The position numbers were made by a program, and so were the translations under genes. A stretch of DNA of 15,178 nt from an uncultured Faecalibacterium sp. (GTDB lineage Bacteria; Bacillota; Clostridia; Oscillospirales; Ruminococcaceae). Location of the stretch: positions 1 through 15,178 of the forward strand of contig CABQHF010000023.1 of NCBI GenBank assembly GCA_902463905.1, in the 5' to 3' direction. Positions 5,337 to 12,222 of the stretch are shown here, in pieces. Below the pieces are notes generated by a model that did not search any database, had not been told where the DNA came from, and saw only the letters and a list, made by a program, of their open reading frames with translations. Position 1 is the first letter of the stretch; every line of letters begins with the position of its first letter.

Positions 5337-6086
5337 ATGGCAGAACCTATTTTGACCGTTGAACATCTGATCAAGGCATACGGCGAGACGCCGGTGCTGG
5401 ACGATATCAGCTTTGCCGTGAAGCCCGGCGAGGTCATCGTGGTGGTGGGCCCCTCCGGCTGCGGCAAGAGCACCCTGCTGCGCTGCCTGAACGGCCTGGA
5501 GCCCACCCAGAGCGGCCGGGTCCGCCTGGGCAGCGAGACCGTGGCCTACGGCGGCAAGAACCTGACCCAGCTGCGCCAGCGCATCGGCATGGTGTTCCAG
5601 AGCTACGAGCTGTTCCCGCACCTGACCGTGCTGGACAACATCCTGCTGGCCCCCACCAAGGTGCAGAAGCGCCCCAAAGCCGAGGTGCAGAAGGAGGCCG
5701 AGGCCCTGCTGGACCGCGTAGGCCTGCTGAACAAGAAAAACAGCTACCCGCGGGAGCTTTCCGGCGGCCAGAAGCAGCGTGTGGCCATCGTGCGGGCGCT
5801 GTGCATGCACCCGGAGATCCTGCTGTTTGACGAAGTGACCGCCGCCCTCGACCCCGAAATGGTGCGCGAGGTGCTGGACGTGATGATGGATCTGGCCAAG
5901 AACGGCCGCACCATGATCATCGTCACCCACGAGATGCAGTTTGCCCGCGCCATTGCCGACCGGGTGCTGTTCCTCGACGGCGGCAAGATCGTGGAGGAGG
6001 CTCCCCCCAAGGAGTTCTTCGACCACCCCAAGACCGAGCGCGCGCAGCGCTTCCTGCGCACCTTCACGTTTGATGCTGTGAAATGA
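5337..6086 (+). CDS. Amino acid ABC transporter ATP-binding protein (probable cysteine/cystine)
   Basis: 249-aa ATPase that powers the permease pair from the cytoplasmic face. All motifs are intact: Walker A GPSGCGKST (38-46), Q-loop Q88, signature LSGGQKQR (141-148), Walker B ILLFDE (161-166), D-loop ALD (170-172) and switch His198 in VTHEM. Length and motifs match the GlnQ/HisP group. It begins 6 bp after permease 2 with only a weak ribosome site, so translational coupling is likely. A stem-loop follows before the binding-protein gene. Confidence 0.95.
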   Translation: MAEPILTVEHLIKAYGETPVLDDISFAVKPGEVIVVVGPSGCGKSTLLRCLNGLEPTQSGRVRLGSETVAYGGKNLTQLRQRIGMVFQSYELFPHLTVLDNILLAPTKVQKRPKAEVQKEAEALLDRVGLLNKKNSYPRELSGGQKQRVAIVRALCMHPEILLFDEVTAALDPEMVREVLDVMMDLAKNGRTMIIVTHEMQFARAIADRVLFLDGGKIVEEAPPKEFFDHPKTERAQRFLRTFTFDAVK

Positions 6087-6103
6087 GTCACAGATCATAT
6101 AAA

Positions 6104-6124
6104 GGCTCCGGGCGTTCCGGAGCC
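6104..6124 (+). promoter_or_regulatory. Intercistronic stem-loop
   Basis: GGCTCCGG - 5 bases - CCGGAGCC, a perfect 8-bp stem between the ATPase and the binding-protein gene, without a T-run. Such hairpins often stabilise or separate mRNA segments and let the binding protein be made in excess. This role is inferred from position. Confidence 0.5.
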
Positions 6125-6159
6125 GCACTGGGAAAGTGATTGTAAAGGAGTAACCGATC

Positions 6160-7107
6160 ATGAAACAGTCCAAAATTTCTCGTCGTTCCTTCCTGCTGGG
6201 TCTGGGTGCCGTGTCTGCGGCAGCCGTCCTGACCGCCTGCGGCGGTTCCTCTTCCACTGCTGCTTCCGGCAGCGCAGCATCCGGCAGCGGCGTGGTGTAC
6301 CGCACCCTGGATGAGATCAAGGCATCCGGCACCATCAACATCGGCGTGTTCTCCGACAAGAACCCGTTCGGCTATGTGGACGAGAACGGCGAGTATCAGG
6401 GGTACGACGTCTACTTTGGCAACCGTCTGGGCGAGGACCTGGGCGTGGAGATCAACTACGTTTCCACCGAGGCTGCCAACCGCATCGAGTACCTGCAGAC
6501 CGGCAAGGTGGATGTGATCCTGGCCAACTTCACCGTCACCCCGGAGCGCGCCGAGGAAGTCGATTTTGCGCTGCCCTACATGAACGTGGCCCTGGGCGTC
6601 ATCTCCCCGGACAGCGCCGTCGTCACCACCCTGGACAACTGGAACGCTGACGACCAGATGATCGTCATCTCCGGCACCACCGCCGAGACCTACCTGACCA
6701 AGGAGTACCCCGACATCCCGCTGCAGAAGTACGATTCCTACGCCACCGCCAAGAACGCCCTGGAGAACGGCAACGGCGTGGCATGGGCCAACGACAACAC
6801 CGAGGTCATCGCCTTTGCCAACCAGAACCCCGGCTACACCGTGGGCATCGCTTCTCTGGGCAGCCAGGACACCATCGCTCCCGCTGTGAGCCAGGGCAAC
6901 ACCACCGTTCTGGACTGGCTGAATGAGGAGATCCAGAAGCTGGGCGAGGAGAACTTCTTCCACAAGGATTACGAGGCCACTCTGGTGGACACCTACGGCA
7001 TCGACTACGAGGACGAACTGGTGGTCGAGGGCGGCGTTGTCGCCGGTGCTGACGCATCCAGCGAGGCCGCTTCTTCCGAGGCTGCTTCCGCATCCGCAGC
7101 ACAGTAA
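6160..7107 (+). CDS. Cysteine-type ABC transporter substrate-binding lipoprotein (CjaA-like)
   Basis: 315 aa. The signal peptide has a twin-arginine-like SRRSFL (8-12) and a lipobox LTAC with Cys27, so it is a membrane-anchored lipoprotein outside the cell. A Ser/Ala/Gly linker leads into a type II periplasmic-binding fold. IGVFSDKNPFGYVDENGEYQGYD-like sequence, EAANRIEYLQTGKVD, LANFTVTPERAEEVDF, SGTTAETYL, APAV and FFHKDYEATL resemble, as I recall it, the Campylobacter cysteine-binding protein CjaA closely, more than glutamine or histidine binders. The C-terminal tail is Ser/Ala/Glu-rich low complexity (about 297-315). AAAGGAG precedes the ATG. It is last in the operon, followed by the terminator at 7125-7160. 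Cysteine or cystine as ligand is inferred from this resemblance and the Cys leader peptide. Confidence 0.9.
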   Translation: MKQSKISRRSFLLGLGAVSAAAVLTACGGSSSTAASGSAASGSGVVYRTLDEIKASGTINIGVFSDKNPFGYVDENGEYQGYDVYFGNRLGEDLGVEINYVSTEAANRIEYLQTGKVDVILANFTVTPERAEEVDFALPYMNVALGVISPDSAVVTTLDNWNADDQMIVISGTTAETYLTKEYPDIPLQKYDSYATAKNALENGNGVAWANDNTEVIAFANQNPGYTVGIASLGSQDTIAPAVSQGNTTVLDWLNEEIQKLGEENFFHKDYEATLVDTYGIDYEDELVVEGGVVAGADASSEAASSEAASASAAQ

Positions 7108-7124
7108 ACCGGAAAATGGTTCAA

Positions 7125-7160
7125 GGGCAGGCAGGGGCAAAACCTTTGCCTGCCCTTTTT
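7125..7160 (+). terminator. Intrinsic terminator of the transporter operon
   Basis: Stem GGGCAGGCA (7125-7133)/TGCCTGCCC (7147-7155), followed by TTTTT (7156-7160), 17 bp after the binding-protein stop codon. Confidence 0.9.
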
Positions 7161-7170
7161 GTGCGCCCGA

Positions 7171-7199
7171 TTGCACCCGGGGCACGAACGTGCTATACT
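7171..7199 (+). promoter_or_regulatory. Promoter of the 167-aa gene (cassette copy 1)
   Basis: -35 TTGCAC (7171-7176), 17-bp spacer, -10 TATACT (7194-7199) with an extended TGC in front. The spacer contains the dyad GCACG-AA-CGTGC (7182-7193), next to the -10, a possible operator. Confidence 0.8.
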
Positions 7200-7229
7200 G
7201 GAAGAAAAAACGACAGGGAGGGACAACGC

Positions 7230-7733
7230 ATGAAATTGACATCCGCAGGCGCAAATAAAATGATCAAAGCATGGAACGAAGACCTGGAGGGGCTGCTGAA
7301 AAAAGAAGAAGCGGAAAGCAGAACGACCTATGGAATCAATGAGGAACCGCTGCCCGCAAACTACGACTTTGCTCGGATGCAGCAGCAGATGGATGCGCTG
7401 AACCAGAAGATCGCTGTGCTGCGTCATGCAGTGAACGTGTTTAATACCACCACTGTGTTGGAGGGATTTGGGTTTACCATCGACGAGGCACTGGTGCGCA
7501 TGGCAATGCTGACAAAAAAGAAGCAGCGTCTGGCACAGATGAAGCAGGTGCCGTTGCTGGTGCGCACATCCCCCGGCTATGGCAGCAACACTCCGGAAAT
7601 GACCTGCCGCAACTACGATGCAGAACAGGTGGAACAGGAGTACCGCCGTGTCAGTGATCAGCTGACGGCTTTGCAGCTGACGCTGGACCGCGCCAATCTG
7701 CTTTTGGAATTTGAAGTGGAGCTGGAGGGGTGA
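7230..7733 (+). CDS. Hypothetical helical protein, possibly DIP1984/septicolysin-like
   Basis: 167 aa, no signal peptide or membrane segment. Predicted to be mostly helical: charged helices at about 49-76 (QQQMDALNQKIAVLRHAVNVFN), 84-106 and 131-163, separated by a Pro/Gly-rich loop (107-128). I recognise the layout, with KIAVLRHAVNVFN, a TIDEALVRMAMLTKKK segment and a long C-terminal helix, from clostridial hypothetical proteins and loosely from the DIP1984 family. Function unknown. The start at 7230 has GGGAGGG seven bases upstream. It is transcribed alone from the first copy of the duplicated cassette and sits between the two copies, which suggests it arrived as a module. Confidence 0.75.
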   Translation: MKLTSAGANKMIKAWNEDLEGLLKKEEAESRTTYGINEEPLPANYDFARMQQQMDALNQKIAVLRHAVNVFNTTTVLEGFGFTIDEALVRMAMLTKKKQRLAQMKQVPLLVRTSPGYGSNTPEMTCRNYDAEQVEQEYRRVSDQLTALQLTLDRANLLLEFEVELEG

Positions 7734-7960
7734 CCGTGATATTCCGGGGTGAATGCGTTTTTATTTGAATCTGGGAGAGCCATAAGGTTCTGGTACAAGG
7801 TTACAAATTTGGGTTGTTTTGTTATTTGATCAAGGTTATGGATGAGGTTAAGGCTTTGATAAAATGCAGCAATGCAATCGCGCATGCATCTAAAAGCCTC
7901 CGTATCGGCTTTTGTCGGTACGGGCGGGGAGGCACGGTTTCAGCCGCATCTAAGAGCAAC
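7734..7960. other. AT-richer spacer with one hairpin
   Basis: 227 bp between the 167-aa gene and cassette copy 2. It has no supported gene. A dyad at about 7895-7933 (GCCTCC..GGAGGC enclosing CCGTATCG/CGGTACGG) is the only clear structure. A weak ATTC/GAAT stem with a T-run just after 7740 may end the upstream gene. GCATCTAAAAGC and GCATCTAAGAGC form a short near-direct repeat (about 7886 and 7946). Confidence 0.5.
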
Positions 7961-8053
7961 AGGGCAGGCAGGGGCAAAACCTTTGCCTGCCCTTTTTGTG
8001 CGCCCGATTGCACCCGGGGCACGAACGTGCTATACTGGAAGAAAAAACGACAG
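7961..8053 (+). repeat. 93-bp direct repeat, copy 2 (terminator-promoter cassette)
   Basis: Exact copy of 7124-7216. Terminator stem 7962-7970/7984-7992 with TTTTT at 7993-7997; -35 TTGCAC 8008-8013, 17-bp spacer, -10 TATACT 8031-8036. This copy lies in front of the amidohydrolase gene and may also end transcripts from the 167-aa gene. Confidence 0.98.
8008..8036 (+). promoter_or_regulatory. Promoter of the amidohydrolase gene (cassette copy 2)
   Basis: Same sequence as the promoter at 7171-7199, including the GCACG-AA-CGTGC dyad in the spacer and the extended -10. Both downstream genes are therefore likely to respond alike. Confidence 0.8.
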
Positions 8054-8080
8054 CTGTCGTGTAAAAGCGAGGAAACGACC

Positions 8081-9364
8081 ATGAAGCGGGCATATATCAA
8101 TGGCATTCTGCTGGACGGCACCCAGCATATGGAGCCGCAGGCACACAAGGTGCTGCTGTGCGAGGACGGCGTCATCACCGCCGTTGCGGACGAGGGCACC
8201 GACCTGGACGGCTATGAGGTCATCGACCTCCACGGCGGCTATGCGATGCCGGGCCTCATCAACCTGCATGTGCATCTGGCCGGCAACGGCAAGCCCAGCG
8301 CAAAGCCGCGGGATAATGCGGCGCTGGTGCGTAAAATTCTGAGCAACAGGCTGACCCGCGCGGTGGCCTACCGCATGGTGTGCAGCTATGCAAAGCTGGA
8401 GCTGCTGGGCGGCGTGACCACCATCCGCACCGTGGGCGGCATCGCGGATTTTGACACCCGCTGCCGGGACGATGCCCAAGCCGGGAAGATCCTGGCCCCG
8501 CGCATTCTGGCCGCCAACGAGGGCATCTCGGTGCCGGGCGGCCACATGGCAGGCTCGGTGGCCGTGGCGGCCCACAACAACGGCGAGGCCCTGACCCAGC
8601 TCACCAAGGCCAGCACCCAGCGGGTGGACCTTGTCAAACTGATGATCACCGGCGGCGTGCTGGATGCCGCCGAAAAGGGCACCCCCGGCGAGCTGAAGAT
8701 GCCGCCGGAGATGGTAAAGGCCGTGTGCGATCAGGCCCACGCCATGGGCTATCCCGTGGCGGCCCACACCGAATCGCCCGAAGGGGTGAAGGTGGCGCTG
8801 GAAAACGGCGTGGATTCCATCGAGCATGGCGCAAAAATGGACGAAGAAACGGTAAAACTGTACAAGGAGCACGGCGCGTTCCTGTGCACCACCATTTCCC
8901 CGGCGCTGCCTTATGCGCTGTTTGACACGGCGGTGTCCGGTGCGTCGGAAAAAGACCAGTACAACGGCAGGATCGTGTTTGACGGCATCGTGGAAAGCGC
9001 CAAAACGGCGCTGGCCAACGGCATCCCGGTGGGCCTTGGCAACGACGTGGGCTGCCCTTACATCACCCAGTACGACTTCTGGCGGGAGCTGTGCTACTTC
9101 CACAAGTATTGCGGCGTGAGCAACCAGTTTGCCCTGTACACCGCCACCCTGCGCAACGCCCGGCTGGCCGGGGTAGGGGACGTGACCGGCTCGCTGGAAG
9201 TGGGCAAGAGCGAGGACCTTATCGTCACCCGCAAGAACCCCTTGGACGACCTGCGTGCGCTGCAGCATCTGGAGCTGGTGGCCTGCCGGGGCCGCGTGGT
9301 GAAAAAGCCCGCGCCCAAGCGCAACCAGACCGTGGACAAGCTGCTGGACCCCTATCTGGAATAA
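8081..9364 (+). CDS. Metal-dependent amidohydrolase (imidazolonepropionase/prolidase-like)
   Basis: 427-aa cytoplasmic enzyme of the amidohydrolase superfamily, in the subgroup that includes imidazolonepropionase-like proteins and Xaa-Arg dipeptidases. A binuclear metal site is visible: HVH (H63, H65) after GYAMPGLINL, Lys186 in VKLMITGG as the probable carboxylated lysine, H229 in AAHTES, H249 in IEHG and D322 in GLGNDVG. A small beta-sandwich is formed by both ends (about 1-55 and 370-410, with GSLEVGKSEDLIV). The start at 8081 gives the normal family N-terminus; GAGG upstream is a modest ribosome site. It is transcribed alone from cassette copy 2. The substrate is not determinable here; a dipeptide or cyclic amide is likely for this subgroup. 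Confidence 0.9.
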   Translation: MKRAYINGILLDGTQHMEPQAHKVLLCEDGVITAVADEGTDLDGYEVIDLHGGYAMPGLINLHVHLAGNGKPSAKPRDNAALVRKILSNRLTRAVAYRMVCSYAKLELLGGVTTIRTVGGIADFDTRCRDDAQAGKILAPRILAANEGISVPGGHMAGSVAVAAHNNGEALTQLTKASTQRVDLVKLMITGGVLDAAEKGTPGELKMPPEMVKAVCDQAHAMGYPVAAHTESPEGVKVALENGVDSIEHGAKMDEETVKLYKEHGAFLCTTISPALPYALFDTAVSGASEKDQYNGRIVFDGIVESAKTALANGIPVGLGNDVGCPYITQYDFWRELCYFHKYCGVSNQFALYTATLRNARLAGVGDVTGSLEVGKSEDLIVTRKNPLDDLRALQHLELVACRGRVVKKPAPKRNQTVDKLLDPYLE

Positions 9365-9377
9365 GAATTTATCATAG

Positions 9378-9406
9378 AAAGGCTCTCCCGCAAGGGGGAG
9401 CCTTTC
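9378..9406. terminator. Bidirectional terminator between convergent genes
   Basis: AAAGGCTCTCCC (9378-9389)/GGGGGAGCCTTT (9394-9405) stem with a GCAA-type loop. It ends the amidohydrolase gene on plus and overlaps the stop codon of the convergent 255-aa gene on minus. T-runs are short and partly inside the stem. Confidence 0.75.
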
Positions 9407-10173
9407 TACATGCTCGCCGTGACGGCCAGAATGCTCTGCCAGCTTTTGGTGCGGGCGCAGGTGGGGGCCGGGCGTGCCGGACGTGCCGGACGGCTCACCG
9501 GCGGGGTCTGGGGCTGCGTCTGCAGCTGGGCGGCAGCCGGTACGGCCGGGTGAAAGAACATCTCCACCGTGCCGCTCTGCCACTGTGCGGCCAGCTGGGC
9601 AGCCTCCGGGTCGGCCTGCAGGGTGCGGCGCTCGGCTCCGGCCAGACTGTCGGCCAGCCAGTACAGGATGGCGGCCACCGGCAGGCAGGGGGCCTTGCTC
9701 AGGGGGCTGTAGCTCCAATGGGCACCCCGGCCCACAAAGCTGTCCACCGTGATGACGGCCCCGGTGCGGGCGTCACGGGGCAAAGGCAGATCGCAGTCGG
9801 TGCCCGCCAGCGTTTCCAGCTCCTGCACCATGCGGTCGGTGCGGGCAGCGTCCAGCCGGTCCTCGCGGCAGCAGGCGTGGAAGTCGGTGTCCTCCAGCAG
9901 GCTCTCGGCCTTGGCGGGGAACTGCCCGGTGAGCTGGCCGCTGGCGTTGTGGCAGAGCATCCACCCCTTGCGGAACAGCTGGAAGTTCAGTCCTCTGCGG
10001 CCCATCGTGGAGTAACACACGGTGGCGCAGTGCTCCCCGGGCATCCGCCGGACTTCCAGGTAGGCGTCGTTGCCGCAGAGATCCTGCAGGCGCACGGCGG
10101 CCAGAAGCTGCGCCCCCGGCAGACGGGATGACATGGCGTTGTGCATGGCGGTAAAGTAGCGGTTGGCATCCAT
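9406..10173 (-). CDS. Unrecognised 255-aa protein
   Basis: I do not recognise this protein. It begins MDANRYFTAMHNAMSSRLPG. It is rich in Cys in its first half and has one hydrophobic stretch (APCLPVAAILYWLADSLAG, about 165-183). It ends in a low-complexity tail with Q/T/P and the repeat RPARPARPAP, encoded by a 9-bp tandem. No signal peptide or catalytic motif is evident. GGGAGGA eight bases upstream on the minus strand fixes the start at 10173; an in-frame extension to 10323 would cross the promoter. It has its own promoter (10295-10323) and is separated from the VWA gene upstream by a terminator, so it is not in that operon. Codon use matches the neighbours. Confidence 0.75.
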   Translation of the reverse strand: MDANRYFTAMHNAMSSRLPGAQLLAAVRLQDLCGNDAYLEVRRMPGEHCATVCYSTMGRRGLNFQLFRKGWMLCHNASGQLTGQFPAKAESLLEDTDFHACCREDRLDAARTDRMVQELETLAGTDCDLPLPRDARTGAVITVDSFVGRGAHWSYSPLSKAPCLPVAAILYWLADSLAGAERRTLQADPEAAQLAAQWQSGTVEMFFHPAVPAAAQLQTQPQTPPVSRPARPARPAPTCARTKSWQSILAVTASM

Positions 10174-10294
10174 GATACGTTCCTCCCTGAATGGTTCGAC
10201 TGACAGCAAAGTGTTGTATTCAAAGAACTTCCAACGCGGGCCGCCGCCGTGCACTGCGGGGGACATCGCGTGTTCCTGTGGTTCGTCTGAACAT

Positions 10295-10323
10295 AGTATA
10301 GCATAAACTGCGACAAAAAACAA
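10295..10323 (-). promoter_or_regulatory. Promoter of the 255-aa gene
   Basis: Minus strand: weak -35 TTGTTT (10323-10318), 17-bp spacer, -10 TATACT (10300-10295). The transcript would have a leader of about 115 nt. A GCAAAAA/TTTTTGC inverted repeat (10334-10355) lies just upstream of the -35. Confidence 0.5.
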
Positions 10324-10432
10324 CTAAAAGTTTGCAAAAACAACCAGATTTTTGCGAACACCCCGGAACTGCTCCAAAATACAACGCGACGGTTGGTTGT
10401 AAAATGCCCGAAGCGGTTGTGTGCCGGACAAC

Positions 10433-10461
10433 AAAAAAGCCTTCCCCCAAAAGGGGAAGGC
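10433..10461 (-). terminator. Terminator of the MoxR-VWA operon
   Basis: Minus strand: GCCTTCCCC (10461-10453), short loop, GGGGAAGGC (10447-10439), then TTTTTT (10438-10433). Begins 6 bp after the VWA stop codon. Confidence 0.92.
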
Positions 10462-10467
10462 AATCTC

Positions 10468-12222
10468 TCAATCTCCCAGCTCCCGGATCTCGTTCTGGAT
10501 CAGGCGGCCGGCGGCGCGGGCCAGCTGGTCCATGCCGCGGATGCGGGCCATATTTTTACCATAGATGCGGGCAGCGTCGGCGGCACAGCGGTCCTCGCCC
10601 ATGAACACGGCCGACACCCGGATGCCCTTGCGCTGCAGCACGCGCACCTGGGCGGCCGCGTCGGCCACACCGGCGGCGTCCTCGTAGCCGCAGCCCAGCG
10701 GGTTTTCCGGGCTGGGCGGGATGCGGCGGCTGTCGTTGGGGGAAGCATCGGTCAGCAGGATGAGCAGGTGCCGCGGGGCGGGGCCGGGGGCAAAGTCCAG
10801 CAGATCGCCCGCCGCCAGCAGGGCCAGGCCGTCGCGGTTCCAGCCGGAGGCAAAATAGCGGTTGATGTTCTGACGGCTTTTGTCGGCAAAGTCCTTGAGC
10901 ACCCGCAGCACGGTGTAGCCCCGCAGGCTGCTGAAGGCACTCACCCGCACCGGGATGCCGCAGTTGGCCAGGCTCTCGGCCAGGATGGACCCCTGCGCCG
11001 CGATGACCTCCTGACAGTGCAGGCGGGAGGCGGAAGCGTCCAGCAGCAGGTCCACCGTAAAGGCGGGGTGATTTTCCTCTTCGGCGCACAAAAACACCCG
11101 GTCATCGTTCAAAAGCGGGGCGCGCCACACTCGCCCGGGGTCCACATTGCCGCTGCGGGCCACCCGCGCGTTGGGCTGCTGATGCACCAGGATGCAGTTG
11201 CGGATCTGCTCGGTGAGCCGCAGCACCACGCTGCGGTGCAGCTCCTGATTTTTGGCGTAGTAGGCGCGGTTGCGGTCGGCCTGCAGCTCGGCCTGTTCGG
11301 CCAGATGCCGGGCCTCCGGGGTGGGGGCCTGTTCCGGGCTGGGCACGCCCGCGCTGAACCACAAATGGCACCCCAGATGCACCCCGGTGCACAGCTCCTG
11401 TTCGGCCTTGCGCAGCCGCTCCGGCGGGTAGAGGGAGCGGCCGAAGCAGCTCTCGATGTAGGCGCGGTCCTGCGCGGCGTTCTGCTTCAGGGTGATGTGG
11501 GCCTGCCGTTTGTCCACGCTGGGGCCGCTGCCGGCGGCGTCCACCGCGTTGGAGTGCTCCACGGTCACTCGGTCGGTCTTGATCATCTGGGTGGGCAGGG
11601 CCTTGGTGGCAAGGGTGGCCAGCAGGCCGTCCAGATGCAGGTGCAGCGCCGCTTTCTGATGCACGGTGCCGTCGAAGAGGTCAAACGTTGCGTACACGGC
11701 CAGCAGGGCGTCCTGCAATTGGTCCGGCTGCGGGGCGGTGTCCGGGGCCAGCGCCCGGAACAACCCGCTCTCGTAGGGGGTCATCACGGGCAGATTGCGC
11801 CCCAGCACGCTGCGCCAGCGGGCCGCCTGCATGGTGTACACCAGCTGGTTCCTGGCCATCCACTCCTGCCGGGAAAGTTTGTACTGGATGGCAAAAAAGT
11901 AGTCGGCGTGAGAATAGCGCAGCGCTTCCAGCACTGGGCGGTGGGGCAGCTCCAGCCGGTAGGCCGCGTTTTCGAGGTAGAGCCACGCCAGATCGTCCAG
12001 CATGGCCTGCCGCAGATCGCCCGCCCAGCGGTCGAAGATGCTGCTTATCAACTTGTCACCGTAATATTTGTGCACAAGGCCCACGATGGTGTTCATGTAA
12101 AAATCCACCGTGCCGTCGGTGTTGTGGGCCAGAAACAGCGGCTCAAAGCCGTAGGCGCCCGCAGCCGCCCAGACCTGATTGGCCGCCCGCCGCTCCTGTG
12201 CGGTGTAGCTCTGGGCTTCCAT
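10468..12222 (-). CDS. VWA-domain protein, CobT/NorD-like partner of a MoxR ATPase
   Basis: 584 aa, cytoplasmic by appearance. A long helical N-terminal part (about 1-380) has no motif I can name. A von Willebrand A domain (about 388-545) follows, with the metal-ion-dependent adhesion site DASAS (395-399) after a hydrophobic strand TVDLLL. NRDG (462-465) and LLTDASPND (489-497) occupy the positions typical of CobT/NorD-type VWA domains. Such proteins pair with MoxR AAA+ ATPases to insert metals into, or remodel, a target enzyme. The gene overlaps the MoxR gene by one base in TGATG, so translation is coupled. The target is not visible: no adjacent gene is an obvious metalloenzyme. Function beyond the pairing is inference. 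Confidence 0.85.
   Translation of the reverse strand: MEAQSYTAQERRAANQVWAAAGAYGFEPLFLAHNTDGTVDFYMNTIVGLVHKYYGDKLISSIFDRWAGDLRQAMLDDLAWLYLENAAYRLELPHRPVLEALRYSHADYFFAIQYKLSRQEWMARNQLVYTMQAARWRSVLGRNLPVMTPYESGLFRALAPDTAPQPDQLQDALLAVYATFDLFDGTVHQKAALHLHLDGLLATLATKALPTQMIKTDRVTVEHSNAVDAAGSGPSVDKRQAHITLKQNAAQDRAYIESCFGRSLYPPERLRKAEQELCTGVHLGCHLWFSAGVPSPEQAPTPEARHLAEQAELQADRNRAYYAKNQELHRSVVLRLTEQIRNCILVHQQPNARVARSGNVDPGRVWRAPLLNDDRVFLCAEEENHPAFTVDLLLDASASRLHCQEVIAAQGSILAESLANCGIPVRVSAFSSLRGYTVLRVLKDFADKSRQNINRYFASGWNRDGLALLAAGDLLDFAPGPAPRHLLILLTDASPNDSRRIPPSPENPLGCGYEDAAGVADAAAQVRVLQRKGIRVSAVFMGEDRCAADAARIYGKNMARIRGMDQLARAAGRLIQNEIRELGD

Larger units (their letters stand above)
7124..7216 (+). repeat. 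93-bp direct repeat, copy 1 (terminator-promoter cassette)
   Basis: Identical base for base to 7961-8053. Contains the terminator ending the transporter operon and the promoter of the next gene. Confidence 0.98.

Noticed and set aside
10174..10323. Longer N-terminus for the 255-aa protein
   Set aside because: It would include the -10 and leader. The GGGAGGA before 10173 marks the real start.
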